This document shows positions 42,709-51,379 of a DNA stretch of 64,000 bases, one piece after another. Location: contig CAWBTA010000006.1 of NCBI GenBank assembly GCA_963791625.1, positions 620,001 through 684,000 on the forward strand, read 5' to 3'. A program made the translations under genes and the position numbers. A model generated the notes under the pieces. That model ran no database searches. It was not told where the DNA came from and worked only from the letters and a program-made list of their open reading frames with translations. Source of the stretch: JANMCE01 sp963791625. GTDB taxonomy: Bacteria > Actinomycetota > Acidimicrobiia > Acidimicrobiales > Ilumatobacteraceae. Every line of letters starts with the position of its first letter. Position 1 is the first letter of the stretch.

Positions 42709-42834
42709 CCAACCCAAGCAGCACTGCTGATGAGTCTCAAGCTGCGGCTCTCAAACAGCAGGATCCAACCCAAGCAGCACTGCTGATTTCCCTCATAGCT
42801 GCCGCTCCCAATCAGCAGGACCCAACCCAAGCAC
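42707..42834 (+). repeat. Tandem ~56-bp repeat, two and a half copies
   Basis: GATCCAACCCAAGCAGCA begins at 42707 and again at 42763; a third, changed copy (GACCCAACCCAAGCA) begins at 42820. Each full unit contains CAGCACTGCTG, a short palindrome. The array begins at the stop codon of the nrdJ relic and lies before the end of the heliorhodopsin gene. It may terminate transcription or be a remnant of slippage. Confidence 0.75.
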
Positions 42835-42919
42835 AGGGTCGACACCGGAAATATTCCGCTATCGGCCCTGTTGTTTGTTTTGGCTACGTAGGCGCGAGGG
42901 TCCGACCGGCGAGAAGTCG

Positions 42920-43706
42920 TTACGTCCCGGAAAGTGAGCCGCCGAATATCTGCCAGGCCAGAAGCGACTTCGCAACAAGGCTGAGGACGAGATACGTCTT
43001 TTCGCCGTGGGCGTAGTCGGCCCACTTGCCCACGCCGCGGTACTGCAGCCATTGGTTCAAACCGAAGCTGAAGAAGAAGACCGCTTCACTAATGACGATG
43101 CCGTACACGAAGCCGGGGATGGTCTTGGAGCCGATCACGTTGTAGACAATGGCGAACCACGGCGCAAGTCCGGCGATTACTCCGAACCAGAAGGGAAGCA
43201 TCGTGGTGCGGGAGCGACCCGGAGGATTTGTCACCTCCTGCAACCAGCCAAACAGAATCATCGCCACGTTGCAGCCAATGATGCCGAACAGCGCATCAAT
43301 ACCGGTGATGCCGCCGTACATGCTGATGAGCAAGATCATGATGGTGGCACTGATGGAGTACTCAATCCACCGGAAGCGATTGATGCCTCGCTTCAGGTCT
43401 CGCTCGTAGGTCTCCCTGGCGAGCCGTTGCGGTCAGGAAGTGGTCGAGTGCGGCCAGAAGCAGGAACACAAAGATGGCGATGCCGATCGGAACGGTGAAC
43501 ACCGACGCGGCAGCGGGAAGACGGGTGCCAGGCGGCCCCTCGGGCACCGTCGAGGTCACGGTGATCTTGAAGCTGCCGGTCAACACAAAGATTCCGACGG
43601 CTTGGGCGAGGTGCAGAACGGTAAGGGCAAAGTTCCATGTCCGAAGGCCGCGCAGGCGGTCGGGCGTGACGCCCGTGGCGACGGGCTGGGCTGTAGTTGC
43701 GTTCAT
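42920..43706 (-). CDS. Heliorhodopsin (one frameshift)
   Basis: From ATG 43706 with AAGGA upstream: RLRGLRTWNFALTVLHLAQA and SVFTVPIGIAIFVFLLLAAL in the first frame. Near 43422 (GCTCGCCAGGGAG) one extra base shifts the frame; the next frame continues YERDLKRGINRFRWIEYSIS, MYGGITGIDALFGIIGCNVA, FWFGVIAGLAPWFAIVYNVI and YLVLSLVAKSLLAWQIFGGS. The retinal-binding lysine lies in SLVAKSLLAW and the counterion glutamate in RWIEYSIS. Skipping a base gives 261 residues and seven TM helices. Heliorhodopsins are light-sensing type rhodopsins with the N-terminus inside, widespread in actinobacteria. Whether the frameshift is real needs read data. Confidence 0.88.
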
Positions 43707-43831
43707 TTCGTCATCCTTGCGCAAGTTTCGCCAGTTTCGGGTACGGGAACGGTGACTTCTGGGCTTCTTTGATTCCACGTCGGTGGGCAACGCTTAAGCT
43801 GACGCTTCGTGATGGGGAAGGCGTTCTGACG

Positions 43832-44431
43832 ATGGCAGTGCTGAGGTTTTCGTTCGGGACGATGGGGTCGGGGAAATCCACAGTGGCTCTTCAGATCCAC
43901 CACAACCTGCGGGAGGCCGGACTTCGGGGCATGCTCCTCACCCGGCTCGACCGATCGGGCGGCCAGGTCACCAGCCGACTGGGCGTGTCATCGGACGCCA
44001 TGGAAGTGACCGAGACCATGGATATCTTTCAGATGGCATCCGCGTCACACAACCTCAACTACTTGGTGTGCGACGAGACGCAGTTCTACACGCCCGCGCA
44101 GTGCGATCAGCTCGCACGGGTGGTGGATGATCTCAATGTCGACATCTTCGCGTTTGGTTTGCTTACCGACTTTCGCGGCGTGCTGTTCGAGGGAACCAAA
44201 CGCCTCATGGAAGTGGCCGACGAACGAGTGCCGATGCAGGTGGAGGCCCGCTGCTGGTGCGGCGCCCGCGCCACCCACAACGCCCGCCTGGTGAATGGCA
44301 AGGTCGTCTACGAAGGCGACGTGGTGGTGGTGGGGGATACCGAGGTCGATCCCGATCAACATCTGTTCGGTGACACGGTGCGCTATGAACTGCTTTGCCG
44401 CCGCCACTGGCGCGACGGCATCCCGCGTTAG
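43832..44431 (+). CDS. tdk: Thymidine kinase
   Basis: 199 residues from ATG 43832. P-loop FSFGTMGSGKSTVALQIHHN, LLTRLDRSGGQVTSRLG, Walker B YLVCDETQFYTPAQCDQLA, AFGLLTDFRGVLFEGTKRLM and the zinc-binding CWCGARATHNARLVNGKVVY with LCRRHW at the end. It phosphorylates salvaged thymidine to dTMP. It is divergent from heliorhodopsin (125 bp between) and its stop overlaps the convergent cyclophilin gene by 4 bases. Confidence 0.93.
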   Translation: MAVLRFSFGTMGSGKSTVALQIHHNLREAGLRGMLLTRLDRSGGQVTSRLGVSSDAMEVTETMDIFQMASASHNLNYLVCDETQFYTPAQCDQLARVVDDLNVDIFAFGLLTDFRGVLFEGTKRLMEVADERVPMQVEARCWCGARATHNARLVNGKVVYEGDVVVVGDTEVDPDQHLFGDTVRYELLCRRHWRDGIPR

Positions 44432-45913
44432 CTGACCGGTTGTTCCACCGGCACTGGATCAACGGCCGCAACCGGAGCACGCGGTGGCGCGGGTCGTTCG
44501 AAGCGGCCCATCAGTTTGAACACGCCGATGGCGGTGGCGAACAGCCCGGCGCCTACCAATGGTTGCGGTTGAGAGTTGCCCGACAGACCGACCCACACGG
44601 CGAAGAATCCGACGAGCACACTGCTGAGCAGCAGCGTGCCGATCTGACCGGTGGTGAGTCGGCTTTGCAGCACGAACAGCAACAGCGCAATGAACGCTGC
44701 TGCGGCGGCCAACGCCAGGGCAGCCCGCTCACTACTGGGGTTGGAGGCTGACTGTCCGCTCGTGCGCAGGATGATCGGCTGCGTGGCATCGATGGAGTGC
44801 AGCGCGCCGAGTGTCTCGGGCACCTGGGGCAAGTGGTCGGCGGTTGCCGGGCGGGTGGCAAGCTTGGCGATGTTGTCGAGCCCGGCTTCCACCCATCCGA
44901 CGGGGGTGTAGGTGCTGTTGAGTTGCGGGCTGTCGGTGAGCAGGATGATGAGCGTCGGCGGGGTGCCGGGTGCACCGCCGTCGTACAGGCTCACCGCGCC
45001 TCGCACGTTCCCCACGAACGTCTGCTCGGTGGGCATCCCCGACAGTGTCACCGCTGCCGCTGAGGTAGAGCTGACCTGCACGTAGAAGTTCTCCTGCAAG
45101 CGCGAAACGGTGGGGCGATCGAAGGCGTTCGCTTTCACCGCGGCGAGCAGTCTGGACACATGCTCGGGGGCCGGCTTTGGTGCGAGCGCAATGAGCACAT
45201 CGCCGTTCGGGGTCGGCAGAATCAGCCGTGGATGCGCCTCGTTCGAGTTGGACAGAACCGGCAGCGCCACAACGCCACGCAGCGCTGGCATGGTTGCAAC
45301 CGAAACGATTTCGGCCGACGTGATGGCTATGCGTTGGCGTGGTCGATTCCCGTCGAGCGGTGCGGCGGCGATGGTGTCGGCAACGTCCATACCGTGAACG
45401 ACTTCGCCAAACGCCGTGTACTGCCCGTCGAGGTGGGGTGCATCACCGAGCAGAATCGAAAAGCTCGTACCACCTCCGTCGGGCTTTCCGTCCACGTACG
45501 CCATCGACAGCACCCCACGCTTATGGAGCACTTTGGCCGACATCTCGCGTGGAACGTCGATCATGGCCGCGAGCTGGTCGGGTGTGGTTGCCGCGCTGCG
45601 TTGACGCGCATCGACCTGGGCAACGAAACCGGGCTCGACGCGAAAGAAGCTGGACGTGTCGAGCAGACCGGCTCGGACGAGGCGCAGGAACTGCTCGGCG
45701 TTACGGGGTGCCACCTTCGGATAGAGCGCCACCACAATGTCCCCGGCGTCGGTGTGGAGAACCACCCGCTCGGGTCCGAATTCTTGACCGTTGATGGGTG
45801 ACACCGTTGCGCTTACATCGGCCGGGGCGGCAGCCATGCGCAGCAGAACCGAACGACAGCCACATCGCGACCATGACACCGCTTACCACGCCAGCGAGCC
45901 GGAGGAGTTTCAC
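44428..45913 (-). CDS. Secreted/membrane protein with two cyclophilin-type domains (one frameshift)
   Basis: A signal peptide is encoded from GTG 45913 (KLLRLAGVVSGVMVAMWLS) in one frame. An extra base near 45842 (GCTGCGCATGG) shifts to the main frame, AAAPADVSATVSPINGQEFG. The first cyclophilin-like domain follows (VVLHTDAGDIVVALYPKVAP, FFRVEPGFVAQVD, GGGTSFSILLGDAPHLDGQY, TAFGEVVHGMDVADTIA), then a second, more divergent one (LILPTPNGDVLIALAPKPAP, LNSTYTPVGWVEAGLDNIA). Two C-terminal TM helices end the protein, ~494 residues. The catalytic Arg of cyclophilins is at FFRVEPGF, but the usual downstream FxxQ...H residues are only partly recognisable, so isomerase activity is likely for domain 1 and doubtful for domain 2. 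Confidence 0.75.
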
Positions 45914-46992
45914 GATGCGCGGCTACCAGCACTGGAACGCGGCCCGACACCTCACCAAGGGACGATCCGAGAGGCGAGCGAACGCCCGGGTTGCGGAGGC
46001 GCCAGATGACGCCGTCCACGAAGAAGTGGTGCAGTTGCAAGTGCGGCCAGCACGATGGCCGTGCTGAACGCCATCGAGCGGCCGAATTGCGAACCGATGC
46101 GCGGCATCAACCAGAACATCGTGTAGCCGCCTACCACGTTGATGGCCATCCAACGCGCCGACTCAGTCCAGACGAATCGCCGTGAAGGTACGAGGTGGCG
46201 TTGGTCCAACCGCTGCTTCAGCTGCAGGCTCCACGCCAGCAGCAGGTACTGCATCGAGTGGAAGAACGGCACGAGATAGGTGAACTGTCCTGCCGGTGTG
46301 GCGGCGAACCAGATGAACTGCGTGAACGCCGGCAGCAGCACCATGAGCGGAACGAACTTTCGTGCCACCGCCATGCGCACCGCCAACAGAACGACGAACG
46401 CGGCGACGGCGACAAGCATGGCCGTGCGGGCAACATCAGCGACCCACGCGGGAATCCCCAACGACGGGTAGGTGACCCCGTAGAAGGTGCGATCAACATT
46501 GCCGACCTCGGCCCGTGCGCTTTGAAAGATGAACGTAAAGAAGATGAAGATGGTGAGCATGCGGCGCAACCAGCCGTCGAGCTTGTACCCAAAACGTCGT
46601 GCGTAGACCATGGTGATACCGAGCGTCTGTCCGCTGAAATGGTAGGGCGACCACAGGTTGTACAGCTTCACGAACGCCGGTGCAATCGATGTGGGCGACA
46701 GGAAGCACGCCACCATGGCACCACCCATCAACAGCGGCGTGACCAGTGCGGTCATCGGGTACTGCCGAATGTTTTCCTTCGAGTGGTACAGGCGGTAGTT
46801 GGTCGAAGCGAAGTGAGGGTAGTTGACGCCCCACACCAAAAACGCGCCGATGGAAACGATCATCGGTGACATCGCCAGCGACGGTCGGAACCGGAACAGC
46901 CCATAGAGAAGGATCGACGCGAGACCGATGACGAGCGGGTCGACGACGCGGTTGACGAAATAGCGCGGTGGCGTTCCGCCTGAGTCACTCAC
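45813..46992 (-). CDS. Polytopic membrane protein with conserved histidines (one frameshift near the C-terminus)
   Basis: From ATG 46992 about nine TM helices with conspicuous His motifs: GVNYPHFASTNYRLYHSKEN, LWSPYHFSGQTLGITMVYAR and VPFFHSMQYLLLAWSLQL. Near 46035 (GCCGCACTTGCAACTG) one extra base shifts the frame; the next frame continues LQLHHFFVDGVIWRLRNPGV, a motif expected at the end of this family. The true stop is unclear: the shifted frame is open to 45813, overlapping the cyclophilin start by 100 bases. This is a known but uncharacterised bacterial membrane family. The His pattern suggests a metal-dependent membrane enzyme. Confidence 0.65.
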
Positions 46993-47095
46993 CTCTGGAG
47001 TGTTACACGGTGGACCCGCTTCTGTGTGCTGACCTGGGCCGATTTGGGCAAATGCTTACCGCCCACTCACGCAGGATTTACTTCCAGGAGCAAGG

Positions 47096-48253
47096 CTACC
47101 GCTCAGCGAGGGCATCACTCATGCGACCGAGTATCTGGTCGAGGATCGCCGGACTCGTCGCCACGTTCAGGCGGGCGTGTCCGTGGCCCGGGCGCCCGAA
47201 GTCCGAACCTGGGTTCAGTGCCACATGGGCGTGGTGCAAGAGCCATTGCTGGGGCTGAGGGCCGAGGTCAACCGGCCGGAAGTCCAGCCACGCCAGATAG
47301 GTCGCCTCCGGCAGATGGAAACCAATGCTGTGGATGGCGGCCCATGCCGCAACCCGACGCATGTTGGCTTCGATCTGCGTCAAGCACGCCGCCAACCACT
47401 CGTCTCCTTCTGGGGTCCAGGCGGCAAGGGTGGCGACGATGCCCAGACTGCCCACCGCGTCTTTGGCGATGGCAAGATGTTCCGTGACCCTTGTGTGCAA
47501 TTCGGCCGAGCCGCTGATGACTTGAGCACAACGCAGGCCGGCGATGTTGAAGGGCTTCGAAGCCGACGTCACCGTTATAGTTGCATCTGCAACTTCTCGG
47601 CTCAGTGACGCCGTCGGTATGTGGGTGAATAAGGGGAAGACAAGTTCGGCGTGGATCTCATCACTGATGATCAACGCATGGTGCTCCAACGCGAGTGAGG
47701 TGATGAGCTCAAGTTCGTGGCGGCGAAACACGTGGCCGGACGGGTTGTGGGGTGAGCACAGCAGCACGATGCGGGGCCGCTCCTTGGCAAAAGCGGCGCG
47801 AAGCTTGTCCGCGTCCAGCGTGCCATCGGGCAGCAACACGCTCTCGATGATCCGCCGCTGCATGCCGCCGGTGACGTTGAGAAACGGGGGATAGACCGGT
47901 GTGGTGATCAACACGCCGTCACCGGGGGAGGAGAAGAGCTCGATGAGCAGCTCAATCGACTGCACCACGTCGGGCATGAGGTGGACGCGCTCGGGCGCCA
48001 CCGTCCAATTCCATCGCTGTTTTGCCCTGGCGGCGAAGACGCTGGGGATGTCGGTGGTCATCGGCGGGTAACCGACATCGCCCCGGCGGACTGCGTCCAC
48101 GAGCGCATCTTCGATACAGGGGGCGAGCGGATAGTCCATGTCGGCGACCCACGCGGGCAGTATCTCCTGTGGATACCTTGACCACTTGTTGCCCTTCCGA
48201 CGGTGAAGCTCGGCAAGGTCAAGGTCGAGGAAGGAGCGCGAGACGTCGATCAC
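47096..48253 (-). CDS. MalY/PatB-type PLP C-S lyase (cystathionine beta-lyase family)
   Basis: 385 residues. WVADMDYPLAPCIEDALVDA, MPDVVQSIELLIELFSSPGD, LCSPHNPSGHVFRRHEL, LIISDEIHAELVFP and the PLP lysine in TVTSASKPFNIAGLRCAQV are diagnostic of the MalY/PatB branch of class I/II aminotransferases, which cleave cystathionine or cysteine conjugates to homocysteine or thiol, pyruvate and ammonia. It stands alone and diverges from the PIG-L gene. Confidence 0.88.
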   Translation of the reverse strand: MIDVSRSFLDLDLAELHRRKGNKWSRYPQEILPAWVADMDYPLAPCIEDALVDAVRRGDVGYPPMTTDIPSVFAARAKQRWNWTVAPERVHLMPDVVQSIELLIELFSSPGDGVLITTPVYPPFLNVTGGMQRRIIESVLLPDGTLDADKLRAAFAKERPRIVLLCSPHNPSGHVFRRHELELITSLALEHHALIISDEIHAELVFPLFTHIPTASLSREVADATITVTSASKPFNIAGLRCAQVISGSAELHTRVTEHLAIAKDAVGSLGIVATLAAWTPEGDEWLAACLTQIEANMRRVAAWAAIHSIGFHLPEATYLAWLDFRPVDLGPQPQQWLLHHAHVALNPGSDFGRPGHGHARLNVATSPAILDQILGRMSDALAER

Positions 48254-48292
48254 AGTCGATCATCTTGGCCGATACGCCTCTAACCTGGAGGC

Positions 48293-49012
48293 ATGGGCCT
48301 TTCCTTTGATCAGATCGAGCGCGTGCTTACGGTGACCGCACACCCCGATGATGTCGACTTTGGGGCCGCAGGAACAGTGGCCACCATGACGGACGCAGGT
48401 ATCGAGGTCACCTACTGCATCGTCACCGACGGCGACGCGGGCGGTTTCGACCCTGCCGTGGCGCGCAGCGACATCGGTAGCATCCGGCGCCAGGAACAGA
48501 CCATGGCAGCCAAGCAGGTGGGCGTGAACGATCTCGTCTTTCTGGGCTATCCCGATGGGTACCTCGAATCGAGTTTGGCCTTGCGCAAGGACCTCGCTCG
48601 CGTCATCCGTCGTGTCCGTCCGCAGGTTGTCATTGTGCAGAGCGCCACACGCAACCTCGACCGTATTTTCGCCGGCCATCCTGATCACCTGGCGGCCGGT
48701 GAAGCCGCCATCTGCGCCATCTACCCCGACGCCCAGAACGCCTTCTGGTTCCCAGAGTTGGTGGCCGAAGGTTTCGAGCCCTGGACCGTTCGGGAAGCGT
48801 GGATCATGGGTATGGGCGATGGCAATCACCACATCGACATCACCGCCAATGTCGACCGCAAGATCGCCGCTCTCATGAGTCACGAAAGCCAGTTCACCGA
48901 ACCCGCCCGTATCGGCACCATGGTGCGGGAATGGGTCGCCGGCACCGCGAAAGCCGTCGGCCTCCCCGAAGGCACCGCAGCGGAATCCTTCCGCGTCGTC
49001 ACCATCAGCTGA
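48293..49012 (+). CDS. PIG-L family deacetylase
   Basis: 239 residues. Zinc motif VTAHPDDVDFGAAGTVATM near the N-terminus, YCIVTDGDAGGFDP, then RRQEQTMAAKQVGVNDLVFL and the third ligand in FAGHPDHLAAGEAA. This is the LmbE/PIG-L family that de-N-acetylates sugars; in actinobacteria members act in mycothiol synthesis or conjugate removal (MshB/Mca). Without MshB-specific neighbours the substrate is not settled. Confidence 0.88.
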   Translation: MGLSFDQIERVLTVTAHPDDVDFGAAGTVATMTDAGIEVTYCIVTDGDAGGFDPAVARSDIGSIRRQEQTMAAKQVGVNDLVFLGYPDGYLESSLALRKDLARVIRRVRPQVVIVQSATRNLDRIFAGHPDHLAAGEAAICAIYPDAQNAFWFPELVAEGFEPWTVREAWIMGMGDGNHHIDITANVDRKIAALMSHESQFTEPARIGTMVREWVAGTAKAVGLPEGTAAESFRVVTIS

Positions 49013-49013
49013 G

Positions 49014-49484
49014 CTACGCCTTGGCTTTGAGACGGTCGCGTGCGGCGACTGACTCGGCGATGGGGACGGCTTTGGAGGCTTTGGCCAATCCGAAGGTCGG
49101 CATGTTCGTGTAGATGGCTTCGAACTCCCCGGCGCGCACCAGGAAGGTTTCGTGCCAGATTCCGGTACGCGCCGAGTTTCCGACTCGCTTGAAATAGTTC
49201 CGCCACGCCGTGAGGTGAGGGTCGTCCTGGTTCTTCGCGAACGCCTCGAGATGATCGAACGATCGCCAGTACTGAACCCACGTGCCGATCCCGACCTGCT
49301 GGTACCCGAGCAGACCTATCTCAGGGCGTGTGCTTAGGTAGTCGAGCATGTACTTCATGCCCCGTTTGCCGCCGAGATCGCGCAGCGAGCGGATCATTCG
49401 CAACGGATTGGGCCTGGCCCCGATTAGGAAGACCACGAAGTCGCCTTCAATCTCGGCTGTTACTCGTCCCCGGTTGATCTCCAT
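49014..49484 (-). CDS. DUF4188 protein (monooxygenase-like fold)
   Basis: 156 residues: INRGRVTAEIEGDFVVFLIG, ARPNPLRMIRSLRDLGGKRG, LGYQQVGIGTWVQYWRSFDH, WRNYFKRVGNSARTGIWHET and FEAIYTNMPTFGLAKASK match the DUF4188 family, related to phenylacetaldoxime dehydratase/ABM-fold proteins. Function unproven. Convergent with the PIG-L gene; the stops are one base apart. Confidence 0.8.
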   Translation of the reverse strand: MEINRGRVTAEIEGDFVVFLIGARPNPLRMIRSLRDLGGKRGMKYMLDYLSTRPEIGLLGYQQVGIGTWVQYWRSFDHLEAFAKNQDDPHLTAWRNYFKRVGNSARTGIWHETFLVRAGEFEAIYTNMPTFGLAKASKAVPIAESVAARDRLKAKA

Positions 49485-49770
49485 GTCATCTGGCTCCTTC
49501 TTGAGATGCCAATCACTTTGGATTCGTTCGCGACCTTACCGGGTATTCGCCGTTGGTGATCAGGCATCGCATTCGTACTGACGCTTCAAGCTGTCCGCAC
49601 ACGGCCGCATTGGTGATTATCAGCGACAGTTTGGTTTGGACCGAGACTAGCAGCGGCAAGAACCGCTCGCGTCGGGGGGCCTGGCCAGCATCGCGCAACC
49701 GGCCAGCTCGCATCGCCCCAACCATGCAGGTCGCTTTCCGGCGCTAGCCTATCCATGATCGGGAGGTGGC

Positions 49771-50832
49771 GTGGCTCTCTTCAAGGCACGACAACAGACA
49801 ACGGACGGATTGACCATCGGCGCGTTCGAGTTCGCGGTTGTAGATGTCGAGACCACGGGGCTCGACCGCCAAGCCGATCGTGTTGTCGAGCTCGCAGTTG
49901 TGCTGATCGACGCGTCGGGGCGGGTGCTCTACGAATGGACGACGCTCGTTGATCCCGGACCGGGCGGCGCTGGCCCGACAAGGATCCACGGGATTAGTGA
50001 CGAGATGGTCGCTCTAGCTCCCCCGTTTTCTGCGTTCGCCGGCGATCTTGCCTATATGCTTGCGGGTCGTGTTGTTGTGGCACACAACGCCCCATTCGAC
50101 GTTGGGTTTATCGAGCAGTCGTTCTTTCGGTCGGGCATGGCGCTCGTTCAACCTGCGATCGAGTACATCGACACCATGGCCATCGCTGAAGAGCTACAGC
50201 TCCCCAGAAAGCTTGGCGACCTTTGCGCCCATCTCGGCGTGTTCTTTGACCCACACAACGCACTCGACGACGCCCGAGCGACGGCGCAGGTGCTCACAAG
50301 AATGCTGCCTCGTGTCAACCCGTCAGCGTTGATCGCAACTGACGCTGCTGCGTTCGCGAGCGTAACAACGGGGCGCGGTGCCGCCGTACTCGATCGCGAC
50401 GGCGCCCGAGCGCTGCTCAACCCGACGGATCTGGTCGCCTCCGCCGTGTTCCGCTTCACACCAAGCGATGCCCCGGCGGAAATTGTCGGCACGTATATCC
50501 AGCAGGTGCGTTCAGCGGCTGCGGTGATGCCGTTTACCACGACCGTCGGGGATCGCTTGGTCAACACCGCTATCGAACTGGGGTTGTCTGCTGGCCAAAC
50601 CCGCGAAGCTCATCACACCATCATCTGCGAAATGTTCGATGATGCCGTCGGTGATGGGCGGGTCACCGCTGCGGAGCGTACTCTTCTCACAACTAGGGCG
50701 GCATGGCTCGGCGTCGAAATCACCGATTTCGATGCCTGGGTAAAGGCCGGCAAAGTGAGACGAAAGCTCGCCCAAGCCGCGTTTCGAGAACGCGTTAAGG
50801 ATACGACCATCGACATGATCGCAAGGGCGTGA
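49771..50832 (+). CDS. DEDDh 3'-5' exonuclease (DNA polymerase III epsilon-like) with a TerB-like C-terminal domain
   Basis: 353 residues from GTG 49771 with GGGAGG upstream. Exonuclease motifs: ExoI FAVVDVETTGLDRQADRVVE, ExoII VVVAHNAPFDVGFIEQSFF, ExoIII HNALDDARATAQVLTRML (H...D). Residues ~255-345 form a second helical domain (LVNTAIELGLSAGQTREAHH, MFDDAVGDGRVTAAERTLLT) that resembles TerB/tellurite-type helical domains. Such fusions to DnaQ-like exonucleases occur in actinobacteria; they probably process DNA in repair rather than proofread. Confidence 0.82.
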   Translation: MALFKARQQTTDGLTIGAFEFAVVDVETTGLDRQADRVVELAVVLIDASGRVLYEWTTLVDPGPGGAGPTRIHGISDEMVALAPPFSAFAGDLAYMLAGRVVVAHNAPFDVGFIEQSFFRSGMALVQPAIEYIDTMAIAEELQLPRKLGDLCAHLGVFFDPHNALDDARATAQVLTRMLPRVNPSALIATDAAAFASVTTGRGAAVLDRDGARALLNPTDLVASAVFRFTPSDAPAEIVGTYIQQVRSAAAVMPFTTTVGDRLVNTAIELGLSAGQTREAHHTIICEMFDDAVGDGRVTAAERTLLTTRAAWLGVEITDFDAWVKAGKVRRKLAQAAFRERVKDTTIDMIARA

Positions 50833-51379
50833 CCCGTTCGATATGAGATCAGCTGGCACGTGTCAAACAGGCTCTGCCGTAAAGAACCAGTACCGACCCG
50901 CGTGGCACTCGTTGCAGTTGGCTCCGAAACAACGCTACTGTGGCGATCACCGCTGCTCGCGAAGCGTCCGAGAGGTAATGATTGAGTTTGTCTTCTGGCG
51001 GAGACTCGGCGAACCTACGTGACGTCCGCGACGCCTTTGCGGCCACGAACATGAACCGCGTGCCGACTGACGCGCTCGATTGCTGGAAGAGTTGATCGAC
51101 GATGAGAACCTGGCGCGTGTCCGGCTTCCGGCAGTCGGGGGATAACAGCGCATGCACGTGAGTTTCGTGAATGAGGTGTGCGGTCTTCATCTCACGCCAA
51201 TCACCATGACTCCCTAAAAGTCGCAAAGAAGCGGAACAGAACGACACCCGGACCTCGCCTCGCCGACCTCGTGGACCCCCGTTTGGGGGAACGGGCGGCG
51301 CAGTCTGCTACCGGTGGGTAGGATCGTCGGACTGTCGAAAGAGCGGCGCCGGACGCCGCCACGTTGAGGGGAAATCGTC
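50833..51379 (+). other. Intergenic, no supported gene
   Basis: About 550 bases. A minus-strand open frame (50849-51247) has no domain and ordinary composition; it is not supported. CCCCCGTTTGGGGG near 51277-51290 forms a short hairpin. The thiolase ribosome site GAGGGGA is at the right edge. Confidence 0.45.

Noticed and set aside
42707..42834. CRISPR array
   Set aside because: Only two to three units, spacers of similar sequence rather than unique, and no cas genes.
50849..51247. Minus-strand 132-codon open frame
   Set aside because: No recognisable domain or ribosome site; composition not distinctive.
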